Positions 8,819 through 17,438 of a stretch of DNA of 64,000 bases are shown here, in pieces. The stretch's first letter is position 1. The number at the start of each line of letters is the position of its first letter. Position numbers and translations under genes: made by a program. The DNA is taken from the NCBI RefSeq assembly GCF_000429025.1, contig NZ_KE386839.1, positions 89,768 through 153,767 of the forward strand, given 5' to 3'. A model generated the notes under the pieces. The model was not told the origin of the DNA and made no database searches. It saw nothing but the letters and a program-made list of their open reading frames with translations. Origin of the DNA: Actinospineispora spinosispora DSM 44797 (lineage in GTDB: Bacteria > Actinomycetota > Actinomycetes > Mycobacteriales > Pseudonocardiaceae).

Positions 8819-9130
8819 ATGAACAAGCGTCGCATGACTGCAGCCATCGCCGCCGGTGTTGCCGCGGTAACCCTGACCGTTGTCGGAGCGGGTACCGCAT
8901 TCGCCGATAACTCCTCCGACAGCGGCTCCGGTTCGAGCAGCTCGGCCTCGGACGACTCGGGCTCGAGCTCGGCCGACTCCGACGACTCTGACTCCGAGGG
9001 CTCGGAAGACTCCGACTCCGACGACTCCGAGGGTTCCGAGGACTCCGCCAGTGAGTCCGTCCCCGAGGCTCCCGCCGACGCCGGCGGCCCGACCAGCATC
9101 GTGACCAGCCTCCTCGGCGGGCTCGGCTGA
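8819..9130 (+). CDS. Small secreted Ser/Asp-rich protein
   Basis: 103 aa. A classic Sec signal peptide (MNKRR, then an Ala/Val-rich core, cleavage probably after TAFA at residue 29) precedes a roughly 50-residue tract made almost only of Ser, Asp, Glu and Gly (SDS/SDD/EDS runs). A short tail rich in Pro/Ala and a final hydrophobic TSIVTSLLGGLG follow. There is no cell-wall sorting signal. The strongly acidic, disordered exported region could bind cations or be a phosphorylation target; the family is not recognised. The ribosome binding site AAAGGTG lies 5 bp before ATG 8819. Confidence 0.8.
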   Translation: MNKRRMTAAIAAGVAAVTLTVVGAGTAFADNSSDSGSGSSSSASDDSGSSSADSDDSDSEGSEDSDSDDSEGSEDSASESVPEAPADAGGPTSIVTSLLGGLG

Positions 9131-9133
9131 CCT

Positions 9134-9167
9134 CCCCGACAGCGAGCTTTGTCGCTCCCCATCGGGG
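9134..9167 (+). terminator. Nested hairpin after the secreted-protein gene
   Basis: CCCCGA (9134-9139) pairs with TCGGGG (9162-9167), and inside it AGCGA (9141-9145) pairs with TCGCT (9152-9156). It begins 3 bp after the stop codon. Confidence 0.5.
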
Positions 9168-9556
9168 TCGATCGCTTCAGGTGGTCGGCCCCGGGGGCTG
9201 CGTCAGATAGTCCCGACAACTGATCCCCAGCTTCAAACCGCCCCTGCCGGCCGTCGGCAGATTGCCAGCGCCTCGTTTCCGGCGCCCATCTCGTGCGAAA
9301 GTCCGCTCTCGTCGCGGCACCATCACCGACCCTCGGGGTCTCCGATCGACACCACCATGCGTTACTCGATGTCGAGGAGCAGCGACTTCAGCCCCCTGTC
9401 GACATGGTGGCGATCCACCACCGTCGGAGTGTCGTCGGCCGAAACGGTAGCCACGGGAACACTGTGGGTCTCCCGAACCCCGAAGCCCGCGCCCGGCTCA
9501 GTAGGGTAATCGCTGATGACGTGGGTGGATTGGCTGCCCGGAGCGGAGGGAGTGCG
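9168..9556. other. Non-coding leader region before rsfS
   Basis: About 390 bp without a convincing gene. The rsfS frame is open from 9293, but the translation before GTG 9557 is not RsfS-like. TAGGGT at 9511-9516 could be a -10 element for the rsfS operon; no clear -35 was identified. Confidence 0.45.
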
Positions 9557-9964
9557 GTGAGCGCATCCGAGCAGGCACTGGAGTTGGCGAGGGTCGCGGC
9601 GGGTGCCGCCGCCGAGAAGAAGGCCCGGGAGATCGTCGTGCTCGACGTGTCCGAGCAGTTGGTGATCACCGACTGCTTCGTGATCGCCTCGGCGCCGAAC
9701 GAACGCCAGGTACAGGCCATCGTCGACGAGGTGGAGGAGCGCCTGCGGCTGGTCGGGCACAAGCCGATCCGTCGTGAGGGCGCCCGCGAAGGACGCTGGG
9801 TCCTGCTCGACTTCGTCGACATCGTGGTCCACATCCAGCACGCCGAGGAACGCGGGTTCTACGGTCTCGACCGCCTGTGGAAGGACTGCCCGAGCATCGA
9901 CATCCCGGAGGCTCGGGTCGACCCGCTCGCCGACGAGGAGCGTGACGAGGGCTACGCCGGATGA
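9557..9964 (+). CDS. rsfS: Ribosome silencing factor
   Basis: RsfS/Iojap family, 135 aa. It binds ribosomal protein L14 on the 50S subunit and blocks subunit joining when nutrients are short. Family blocks are KAREIVVLDVSEQLVITDCFVIAS in the first half and the signature WVLLDFVDIVVHIQ near 87-100. GTG 9557 gives the normal family length. It overlaps the next gene by ATGA (9961-9964). Confidence 0.95.
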   Translation: MSASEQALELARVAAGAAAEKKAREIVVLDVSEQLVITDCFVIASAPNERQVQAIVDEVEERLRLVGHKPIRREGAREGRWVLLDFVDIVVHIQHAEERGFYGLDRLWKDCPSIDIPEARVDPLADEERDEGYAG

Positions 9965-10587
9965 CGCTGCGCCGATTGGTGCTGGTCCGTCACGGGCAGA
10001 CCGATTTCAACGCCGAAGGGCGCATGCAGGGGCACCGCGAGTCCGAGCTGACCGCACTCGGGCTGGCTCAAGCTCGGGCCGCGGCGCCGTTGCTCGTGCG
10101 TTACAAGGCCGTTCGGCTGCTCAGCTCCGACCTCAGCCGCGCGGCCCGCACGGCCGACGAGATCGCCTCGGCCGTCGATCTGCCGGTCCAGCTCGACCCC
10201 CGGCTGCGCGAGACCGACCTGGGTAAGTGGCAGGGGCTGACGGGCTCGGAGGTCGAAGCGGACTGGCCCGGGGCGCTGGAGCGCTGGCAGAGCGACGCGA
10301 CCTGGGGACCGCCGGGCGGCGAGTCCAGGATCGAGGTCGCTACCAGGGCCGTTCCGGTGATCGACGAGCTCGATGCGGAGCTCGCGGGCGGCGAGCCGAG
10401 CACCGTGATCGCCTGCGCGCACGGTGGGGTGATCGCCGCGATGTGTTGCGCCCTGCTCGGCCTGGACACCGCGCACTGGATGACGCTCGGCGGGCTCGAC
10501 AACGCACATTGGGCGATCCTGCGGCGCCGATCCCTGGCGGGCGGCAACTGGCGACTCACCGGTTTCAACGTCGGCCCACTGGATTAG
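9961..10587 (+). CDS. gpgP: Histidine phosphatase, probable glucosyl-3-phosphoglycerate phosphatase
   Basis: Phosphoglycerate-mutase-like phosphatase, 208 aa. The catalytic RHG is at 10-12 (LVRHGQTDFN), with the second histidine in CAHGGVIAA near 158. The position between rsfS and the octT-like gene is the same as Rv2419c in M. tuberculosis, which dephosphorylates glucosyl-3-phosphoglycerate in methylglucose lipopolysaccharide synthesis. The gene symbol rests on that synteny plus family. A broad-specificity phosphatase or phosphoglycerate mutase is the fallback. Confidence 0.85.
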   Translation: MTLRRLVLVRHGQTDFNAEGRMQGHRESELTALGLAQARAAAPLLVRYKAVRLLSSDLSRAARTADEIASAVDLPVQLDPRLRETDLGKWQGLTGSEVEADWPGALERWQSDATWGPPGGESRIEVATRAVPVIDELDAELAGGEPSTVIACAHGGVIAAMCCALLGLDTAHWMTLGGLDNAHWAILRRRSLAGGNWRLTGFNVGPLD

Positions 10588-10589
10588 GC

Positions 10590-11324
10590 GTGCCACAGAA
10601 ACCCGGGCCGGTGGTCTTGGTACTGGCGGATTCGCTGGCCTTCCACGGGCCGACGCGCGCCGAGCCGGCCGACGAACCGAGGCTGTGGCACAACGTCGCG
10701 GCCTCCGCGCTGGGCGGGCATTCCGAGCTGCTCGCGGGCTACGGCTGGACCGCGCGGCACGCCTGGCACGCGCTGACCCATGACCCTCGGATCTGGCCGG
10801 TCATGCCGACCGTCGACGCGCTGGTCCTGGGCGTCGGAGGCATGGACACGCTGCCGTCGCCGCTGCCCACGGCGCTTCGTGAGCTGATCCCCGCGCTGCG
10901 TCCGGCTCGGCTGCGACGCATCGTCCGCCAGAGCTATCTGGCGGCGCAGCCCGGTCTGTCCAGGGCGTTCGCGCGGTTGCCCGGTGGCGGCCCGGTCGCA
11001 TTGCCGCCCCACCTGACCGTGCACTACCTGGAGTCGTGCCGCCGAGCTGTGACCGCCATCCGGCCCGGGATCCCGGTGGTGGCGCTGCTGCCGAGCGTGC
11101 ACCGGGCCCCGGCTTACGCCGGAGTGCACGCGGGCAGGCCGGCCGCTGAACGTGCCACCAGACAGTGGGCGACCGGAGCCGGAGTGACGATGCTGGACTT
11201 GCCCTCGGTCGTCGGCGACCATGTGCTGTCCGGACAGGGAAACCCTGATGGCATTCATTTCGGCTGGTCAGGGCATGAGCAGGTGGGAATGGCGCTCGCC
11301 AAACTCCTTGCGGGCAAGCTCTGA
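10590..11324 (+). CDS. octT: SGNH-hydrolase-like octanoyltransferase homologue
   Basis: 244 aa from GTG 10590, 2 bp after the previous stop. The SGNH fold is indicated by block I (LVLADS, Ser15) and a C-terminal DGIHFGWSGHEQ with the catalytic Asp/His pair. It corresponds in position to Rv2418c, reported as the octanoyltransferase acting on early methylglucose lipopolysaccharide precursors. Assignment is by synteny with the neighbouring gpgP-like gene. Its stop overlaps the start of the DegV gene (TGATG). Confidence 0.75.
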   Translation: MPQKPGPVVLVLADSLAFHGPTRAEPADEPRLWHNVAASALGGHSELLAGYGWTARHAWHALTHDPRIWPVMPTVDALVLGVGGMDTLPSPLPTALRELIPALRPARLRRIVRQSYLAAQPGLSRAFARLPGGGPVALPPHLTVHYLESCRRAVTAIRPGIPVVALLPSVHRAPAYAGVHAGRPAAERATRQWATGAGVTMLDLPSVVGDHVLSGQGNPDGIHFGWSGHEQVGMALAKLLAGKL

Positions 11325-12181
11325 TGACGATCGCCGTGGTGACCGACTCGACGTCCTACCTGCCCGGGGAACTCGCCGCCGAGCACCGCATCCGAGTGGT
11401 GCCGTTGCGGGTGCAGTGGGGTGGGCAGATCGGTCGGGATGTCCTGGACATCGGATCGTCCGAGGTCGCGCAAGTGCTCCGCGATCCGACAGCGAGGGTG
11501 ACGACGTCCCGGCCGGCTCCCGCCGAGTTCGCCGCGCTGTACCGGGAGCTGTTGGACGACGGCGCACAGGGTGTGGTGTCCGTCCACCTGTCCCGGTTGC
11601 TCTCCGGGACCTGGGAGGCCGCGCGGATCGCCGCGGACGAGGTGGACCCCGGCCGGGTACGGGTCGTCGACTCGCGGTCGGCCGCGATGGGGCTCGGGTT
11701 CGCGGCGATGGCCGCCGCCCGCGCCGCCTCGGCGGGTCTGACCGGCGCGTTGGTCGAGGACGCGGCGGCCGACGTCGCCGCGCGGAGCCGGGTCTACTTC
11801 TGCGTGGACTCGCTGGAGCATCTGCGCAGGGGCGGGCGGATCGGCGCCGCCACGGCGTGGGTCGGTAGCGCACTCGCGGTCAAGCCGTTGTTGCACATGA
11901 CCGACGGGATGATCAAACCGCTGGAGAAGGTCCGCACGACCGCTCGCGCGATGACCCGGCTGGTCGAGCTGGCGGTTCGGGCCGCCGGTGAGTCCGGAGA
12001 CGGGGCGGAGCTCGCGGTCCACCATCTCGGTGCCGCCGCTCGCGCGGAAGAGCTGAGGCACCGGCTGGCCGAACGGCTGCCCGGGGCGTCCTCCTGTGTG
12101 CTGTCCGAGGTCGGGGCGGTGCTCGGCGCCCACGCCGGGCCAGGGCTGCTCGGCATCGTGGTGGTCCCGCCGGCGCGCTGA
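11324..12181 (+). CDS. DegV family fatty-acid-binding protein
   Basis: 285 aa. The DegV signature opens the protein (MTIAVVTDSTSYLP), with VTTSRPAPAEF near 60, SGTWEAA near 93 and VDSRSAAMGLG near 112. DegV/FakB proteins hold a fatty acid for phosphorylation by FakA. No fakA is nearby, and in actinobacteria the partner is uncertain. Overlapping codons place it in the rsfS-gpgP-octT operon, next to an acyl-transfer gene. Confidence 0.9.
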   Translation: MTIAVVTDSTSYLPGELAAEHRIRVVPLRVQWGGQIGRDVLDIGSSEVAQVLRDPTARVTTSRPAPAEFAALYRELLDDGAQGVVSVHLSRLLSGTWEAARIAADEVDPGRVRVVDSRSAAMGLGFAAMAAARAASAGLTGALVEDAAADVAARSRVYFCVDSLEHLRRGGRIGAATAWVGSALAVKPLLHMTDGMIKPLEKVRTTARAMTRLVELAVRAAGESGDGAELAVHHLGAAARAEELRHRLAERLPGASSCVLSEVGAVLGAHAGPGLLGIVVVPPAR

Positions 12182-12332
12182 ATCCTGGCGAGCGCGGCAC
12201 CATAGACCATCGGTACGACAGTCGAAGCGTTGTCGATGTCGGCGGACACTAGTTGTCCACAGTGCTCCGACTTGTCCTCAGGCGAGCCCGTGACCTGCAC
12301 AGACGGTGAAAAAATCGCATAACGTCGGCGGC

Positions 12333-13352
12333 ATGGCACAAGCAGCGACAGACGAGGCGGCTACCGGCGGACGGTCGGCGAACGAACGGTTGACCGCCTT
12401 GCGGAGCCGAGGCTCCGATCGACAGCGGGCGGCGGGCCCTGATGACGAGCACCGGCCACGGGACGTTCCCGAACCGGTGTTCGGCGCCGAACCGAGCCGG
12501 GTACGACACACGTACCAGGTACCGTCGCCGCGCGCTCCGCTCTCGTCCTATGACGGGGTCCGGGTCCGGCCGCCGGAGCGAACGGTGCCTCCGGCCCGTG
12601 ACCAGCCGCCCACCGAGGCACCCGTGGAGCGGACGTCACCGCTGCCGGTGGTGGCACTGGCGCGGAGTCGGCTCGAGCGTCTGAGGGACAGGTGGGTCCC
12701 CACGAGCTGGCATGGCTCCCGGATGGATCCTGGGCGGCCGGCCGCGAAGGCGTTGGTGCTGGTCGCCATTCTGGCGGCCGTGCTCGCCGCCGTCGGGGTC
12801 TGGCGGGATCGGCCCGTGCCGCAGACTCCGCCGGCACTCGCGGTGGTGGCGCCGGCACCCAGCGCCTCGCCGCCCGCGCCGTCTCCCGCTTCCACCGCGA
12901 CGCCGAGCCAGGGGCCGGCGGTGGTGAGCGTGGTGGGCAGGGTGCGCAAACCAGGGCTCGTACGGCTGGTGGCAGGGTCGCGCGTGGCCGACGCGATCGG
13001 CAAAGCGGGAGGACCGCTCCCGAAGACCGACCTGACCACCGTGAACCTGGCGCGACGAGTGTCGGATGGCGAGCAGATCGTGGTCGGCCTGCCACAGCCC
13101 GCCGCACCCGACCTCCCCGCCGTGCCTGCCGAGGGCGCCGCGAGCGGGCCCACGGGATCGGGCAAGGTCGATCTGAACCGGGCGACCCCGGAGCAGTTCG
13201 ACGTGTTGCCCGGTGTCGGCCCGGTCATGGCGCAACGGATCGTCGAGTGGCGCACCAAGCACGGTCGGTTCACAGCCGTGGAACAGCTGCGTGAGATCGA
13301 AGGTATCGGGGAGCGGCGATTCGGCCAGCTCAAGGATCAGGTGACGATATGA
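12333..13352 (+). CDS. comEA: ComEA-like DNA-binding competence protein
   Basis: 339 aa from ATG 12333 (GTG 12306 also in frame). The order is a ~130-residue Pro/Arg-rich cytoplasmic part, one membrane helix (AKALVLVAILAAVLAAVGVW), a Pro/Ser/Thr linker, an SLBB domain (VVSVVGRVRKPGLVRL), and a C-terminal helix-hairpin-helix pair with VDLNRATPEQFDVLPGVGPV. This is the standard ComEA layout for binding incoming double-stranded DNA outside the membrane. It overlaps comEC by ATGA. Natural competence is rarely shown in this group, but the pair is conserved. Confidence 0.93.
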   Translation: MAQAATDEAATGGRSANERLTALRSRGSDRQRAAGPDDEHRPRDVPEPVFGAEPSRVRHTYQVPSPRAPLSSYDGVRVRPPERTVPPARDQPPTEAPVERTSPLPVVALARSRLERLRDRWVPTSWHGSRMDPGRPAAKALVLVAILAAVLAAVGVWRDRPVPQTPPALAVVAPAPSASPPAPSPASTATPSQGPAVVSVVGRVRKPGLVRLVAGSRVADAIGKAGGPLPKTDLTTVNLARRVSDGEQIVVGLPQPAAPDLPAVPAEGAASGPTGSGKVDLNRATPEQFDVLPGVGPVMAQRIVEWRTKHGRFTAVEQLREIEGIGERRFGQLKDQVTI

Positions 13353-15799
13353 CCGCATCCGCTCCGGGCCGGGCGAACGAACGCGCCGCCGGCCAGGATC
13401 AGCACGAGACGGAACCGATCGGTCCAGTAGACCTTCTCGATCTCAGGCTCGTCCCCGCGGCCGCGTTGAGCTGGCTGGTGGCGATCGTGGGTCTCACCAT
13501 CGGGTGGGCCGGTAGCGCCGCGCTGGCGCTGGTCTCCGCGGTGGTGGCGTCGACCTCGATGACGAGGCGTGGCGCGGGAACCGTGTGGGCCTCCGGTCTC
13601 CTGGCGTGCACGGGTGCGGCCGCCGCCATCGGACTAGTGGTCACCAGCCAGGCCTACCAGCTTGCTGGGCATCCGCTCAGGGCCGCGGCCCAGCACGGTG
13701 CGGCGGCGACCGTCCGGGTGGTGTTGACCGGCGATCCCGCACCGATCCTGACGGCAGCGTCCGTCGGTTTCGGTGGCGCACCGGGTGGTGCGACCTCGGT
13801 CGCGGTGCCGGTCGATCTGATCAGCGCACAGGCCGAGGGCGCTCGCTGGGCGACCGGTGGGCGGATGGTGCTGCTCGCGCCGTCGGACACCTGGGCCCGG
13901 TTGTTGCCCGGCACCGAGCTGACCGCCTCGGGCTTGCTGGCGCCCGCCGACCGGCCGGATCTCACGGTCGCGGTGTTGCGAGTCCGAGGCCCGCCGACGG
14001 CCGTCGGAGAACCGCCATGGTGGCAGCGGGCCGCCGATGGCCTCCGGGACGGGCTGAGGGCGGCGACGAAGGACGTTCTTCCGCAACGCTCGGCGGAGCT
14101 GCTACCCGGGTTGGCGGTCGGCGACACCAGCACGATGTCCTGGACGTTGCGCGAAGAGTTCAAGACCACGGGACTCACCCATCTCGTGGCGGTGAGCGGC
14201 GCGAATCTGGTGATCGTGTGCGGCGCGGTGTTCGGTCTGCTGGCTTTGCTGCGGATCGGCGGCAGGTGGCGGGTCGCCGGTGTCCTGGTGGCACTGATCG
14301 GGTTCGTGATGCTGGTCAGGCCCTCGCCGAGTGTGTTGAGGGCAGCGGTCATGGGCGGGGTCGGGCTGCTGGCCGTGCTCGTCGGCCGCCAACGGCCGGT
14401 GATTCCCGCACTGGCGGCCTCGGTGATCGCCTTGTTGTTGCTCGACCCGGCATTGGCCATCGATCCGGGGTTCGCGCTCTCGGTGCTGGCCACGGCGGGG
14501 CTCGTGCTCCTGGCCCCGATCTGGGTGGCGAGGCTACGAGCCTTGGGGTGCCCGCCGGGGGTGGCCGAGGCGATCGCGGTACCGGCGGCGGCGCATCTGG
14601 TCACCGCACCGCTGATCGCGGGACTGTCCGGCCAGGTCAGCCTCGTGGCGGTGGTGGCGAACCTCGCGGTTGCCCCGGCGGTCGCGCCGGCCACCGTGCT
14701 CGGTGTGCTGGGGGCCATGGTGTCCCCGTTCAGCTCGGTCGCCGCGCAGTTCTGTGTCTGGCTGGCGGGGCCCGCGGCCGGGTGGCTGGTGATGGTCGCG
14801 CACTGGGGCGCCGGTGTCCCCAACGGTGCGCTGCCCTGGCCATCCGGGCTGCCAGGAGCAATCCTGCTGGTGGCGGTGATCGTCGGGGGGCTCGCGTTGG
14901 TGCGACGCCGACGGCTCCGGGCGCTGGTCGTGGCCGCGCTGCTCGGTGTCCTGCTGGTGTTGGTGCCGACCCGGTTCGTCACGCCCGGCTGGCCGGCCCG
15001 GGATTGGGTGATGGTGGCCTGCGATGTCGGCCAGGGAGACGCGTTGGTCCTGGCCACCGGGCATCCCGGTAGCGGTGTGCTGATCGACACCGGCACCGAG
15101 TCGGGCTCGGTGGACGGCTGCCTGACTCGCCTCGGTGTGGTCGCGCTGCCGCTGGTGGTGCTGACCCACATGCACGCCGACCACATCGGCGGTCTCACCT
15201 CGGCATTGGACGGCAGAGCGGTGGGCGCGGTCGTCGTCGGCCCGATACGGGAACCCAAGTGGGCGTTCAACCAGGTTCGTCAGTCGGCGAAGCGGCACAA
15301 CGCCGCAGTGGTCGAACTACACGCCGGACAGCGGTTGAGCTGGCCGGTGCTCACCCTGGACGTGCTGGGCCCGGTACGTCCGACCCCTTACCTCGACCCG
15401 GAGGACGGCGCTGATGTGAACAACACGTCGCTGGTGATGAAGGCGACCACGTCGGCAGGCACCGTGTTGCTGACCGGAGACATCGAACTCGACTCCCAGT
15501 CAGCACTGCTCAGTGCCGGTAGCGACCTGCGGGCGGACGTGCTCAAGATCCCGCACCACGGGTCCAGGAACACCGACCCCCGGTTCCTCGCCGCCGTTCG
15601 ACCACGCGTCGCACTGGTCAGCGTCGGGGCGGGGAACCGGTACGGCCACCCCAACCCGGGGCTGCTGAACTCGCTACGTGCCTCGGGTGCGGTCGTGATG
15701 CGCACCGACGAGTCCGGAGACCTCGCGCTGGTCGCGGCACGCGACGGACCGGGTGTCGTGGCTCGCGGCGACCCACAACCCGGGCCCCGGCGACGGTGA
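13349..15799 (+). CDS. comEC: ComEC/Rec2-type DNA uptake channel
   Basis: 816 aa, multi-spanning membrane protein. The N-terminal helices and OB-like DUF4131 region are followed by the competence domain (THLVAVSGANLVIV near 275). A C-terminal metallo-beta-lactamase-like domain has the metal motif THMHADHIGG (His607 onward), a later TGDIE and HHGSRN. The family transports single-stranded DNA, and the MBL-like domain is thought to degrade the other strand. All metal ligands visible in family members are retained, so it looks functional. Confidence 0.95.
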   Translation: MTASAPGRANERAAGQDQHETEPIGPVDLLDLRLVPAAALSWLVAIVGLTIGWAGSAALALVSAVVASTSMTRRGAGTVWASGLLACTGAAAAIGLVVTSQAYQLAGHPLRAAAQHGAAATVRVVLTGDPAPILTAASVGFGGAPGGATSVAVPVDLISAQAEGARWATGGRMVLLAPSDTWARLLPGTELTASGLLAPADRPDLTVAVLRVRGPPTAVGEPPWWQRAADGLRDGLRAATKDVLPQRSAELLPGLAVGDTSTMSWTLREEFKTTGLTHLVAVSGANLVIVCGAVFGLLALLRIGGRWRVAGVLVALIGFVMLVRPSPSVLRAAVMGGVGLLAVLVGRQRPVIPALAASVIALLLLDPALAIDPGFALSVLATAGLVLLAPIWVARLRALGCPPGVAEAIAVPAAAHLVTAPLIAGLSGQVSLVAVVANLAVAPAVAPATVLGVLGAMVSPFSSVAAQFCVWLAGPAAGWLVMVAHWGAGVPNGALPWPSGLPGAILLVAVIVGGLALVRRRRLRALVVAALLGVLLVLVPTRFVTPGWPARDWVMVACDVGQGDALVLATGHPGSGVLIDTGTESGSVDGCLTRLGVVALPLVVLTHMHADHIGGLTSALDGRAVGAVVVGPIREPKWAFNQVRQSAKRHNAAVVELHAGQRLSWPVLTLDVLGPVRPTPYLDPEDGADVNNTSLVMKATTSAGTVLLTGDIELDSQSALLSAGSDLRADVLKIPHHGSRNTDPRFLAAVRPRVALVSVGAGNRYGHPNPGLLNSLRASGAVVMRTDESGDLALVAARDGPGVVARGDPQPGPRRR

Positions 15800-15829
15800 G
15801 CCATGTGCCGCCGGGCCCCGGGAAGGGGT

Positions 15830-17092
15830 TCAGCTCTGCTTCAGTGCCTCACGCACGGCGGCGGTGGAGATGTCGACCGTGGCTGTCGGACCGACGTGGT
15901 CGGCGACCGCGTCGAGAGTCTTGAGGCCGTCACCGGTGATCAGCAGGACGGTCTCGGCGTCGGGGTCGAGCTTGCCGGTCTCGACGAGCTTGCGGGCGGT
16001 CGCCACTGTGACCCCGCCCGCGGTCTCGGCGAAGATGCCCTCCGTCCTGGCGAGCAGGCGGATCGCGTCGACGACCTCGTCGTCGGACACATCGGCGACA
16101 GCGCCGCCGGTGCGGCGAACGCTGTCCAGCACGTACGGGCCGTCCGCCGGGTTTCCGATGGCCAGCGAGCGGGCGATCGTGTCGGGACGCACCGGGCGGA
16201 CGACGTCGTGTCCCTCGGCGTAGGCGGTCGACACGGGCGAGCACCCGGTGGCCTGCGCGCCGAACATGCGGTAGGCGGTCGGCTCGACGAGACCGAGTTT
16301 GCCGAGCTCACCGAAGGCCTTGTCGACCTTGGTCAGCTGCGAACCGGACGCCACCGGCACCACGATCTGCTCGGGCAGCCGCCAGCCGAGCTGTTCGGCG
16401 ACCTCGTAGCCCAGTGTCTTGGAGCCCTCGGCGTAGTAGGGGCGGACGTTCACGTTGACGAATGCCCAGTCCTCCTCCTCGGCCGCGAGTTCCGTGGCCA
16501 GCCGGTTCACGTCGTCGTAGGTGCCGTTCACCGCGATCAGGGTGCCGCCGTACACGGCGGTCATCTGGATCTTTGCCTTCTCCAGCGAGCTGGGAACCAG
16601 CACCACGGAGCGCCAGCCGGCACGCGCCGCCGCCGCCGCGACGGCGTTCGCCAGGTTCCCGGTAGAGGGGCAGGCGAGGACGGTGAAGCCCAACTCACGG
16701 GCGGCGGCCAGCGCCACCGCGACCACCCGGTCCTTGAACGAGTGCGTGGGGTTGCCGGTGTCGTCCTTCACCCAGAGCTTCTTGATGCCCAGCTCCTTGC
16801 CGAGACGCTCGGCACGGACCAGCCGGGTCAGGCCGGGCTCGGTGTTGGGGTGCTCGGTGACGTTGGTGGGTACCGGGAGCAGGGACGCGTAGCGCCAGAT
16901 CGACTTGGGGCCCGCTTCGATGCGCTCGCGGGTCACACCGGCGAAGTCGTAGGCCACCTCGAGGGGGCCGAAACACTCCGGACAGGCGAACTCGGGCGCG
17001 AGCGGGATTTCGTGGCCACACTCCCGACAGGACAGGGCACGCGCGGGGCCCAGGTTGAGCGTGGTGGTCGTGCTCAGGGCATCAACAGTCAT
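15830..17092 (-). CDS. thrC: Threonine synthase-like PLP enzyme under S-box control
   Basis: 420 aa PLP-dependent fold-type II enzyme. An N-terminal zinc-ribbon-like segment has Cys22/25 and Cys37/40. The PLP lysine is in HSFKDR (Lys120), and the phosphate loop ACPSTGNLANA follows. Threonine synthases convert O-phosphohomoserine to threonine. This one lies alone, far from hom/thrB, behind an S-box riboswitch, which ties it to methionine/SAM status and leaves open whether it is a housekeeping enzyme. ATG 17092 is preceded by GAGGAG 8 bp upstream, which overlaps the last riboswitch strand. Confidence 0.9.
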   Translation of the reverse strand: MTVDALSTTTTLNLGPARALSCRECGHEIPLAPEFACPECFGPLEVAYDFAGVTRERIEAGPKSIWRYASLLPVPTNVTEHPNTEPGLTRLVRAERLGKELGIKKLWVKDDTGNPTHSFKDRVVAVALAAARELGFTVLACPSTGNLANAVAAAAARAGWRSVVLVPSSLEKAKIQMTAVYGGTLIAVNGTYDDVNRLATELAAEEEDWAFVNVNVRPYYAEGSKTLGYEVAEQLGWRLPEQIVVPVASGSQLTKVDKAFGELGKLGLVEPTAYRMFGAQATGCSPVSTAYAEGHDVVRPVRPDTIARSLAIGNPADGPYVLDSVRRTGGAVADVSDDEVVDAIRLLARTEGIFAETAGGVTVATARKLVETGKLDPDAETVLLITGDGLKTLDAVADHVGPTATVDISTAAVREALKQS

Positions 17093-17103
17093 GGCGAGGT
17101 CTC

Positions 17104-17256
17104 CTCATCTGTCCCGCACCGTGCGGGTCGGAATTGGCACCGTGATCGTCGACGACCTCGCCCTCACGGACGTGCTGCGCGTCGGCTACGCGCAGATCGG
17201 TCGACGCCGGTTGCCGGGGCTTCGTAGGGCCGTTTCCCTCTACCCCTCTGGATGAG
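17104..17256 (-). promoter_or_regulatory. SAM riboswitch (S-box, SAM-I-like)
   Basis: Read on the minus strand, the leader begins CTCATCCAGAGGGGTAGAGG, continues through GGCCCTACGAAGCCCCGGCA and later has GGTGCCAATTCC. These are the conserved core blocks of the S-box SAM riboswitch. The first helix closes by CTCATC (17251-17256) pairing with GATGAG (17104-17109). A terminal CCCGCAC/GTGCGGG hairpin is at 17113-17127. The GAGGAG ribosome binding site of thrC directly abuts the closing strand, favouring control of translation by SAM. The SAM-I versus SAM-I/IV subtype needs a covariance search. Confidence 0.85.
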
Positions 17257-17438
17257 CCGTATTCGATTGTGGCCCGCGGGCGGACCGTCCGTCGTGACGA
17301 CGGACTGCCCTCACGTTACGTCACCGTCACCTCGTGCGCCCAGCCCGTTCCGTGATCTGGGACCACGCTCACGCTTCCGTGTGTCCCCGAGTGCGACCTG
17401 GGGCGTCACCCGGAACGGCTCGCTGGGACGATGGAGCC

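Noticed and set aside
17113..17127. Stand-alone terminator upstream of thrC
   Set aside because: The CCCGCAC/GTGCGGG hairpin lies inside the S-box leader before the ribosome binding site and fits as part of the riboswitch fold.
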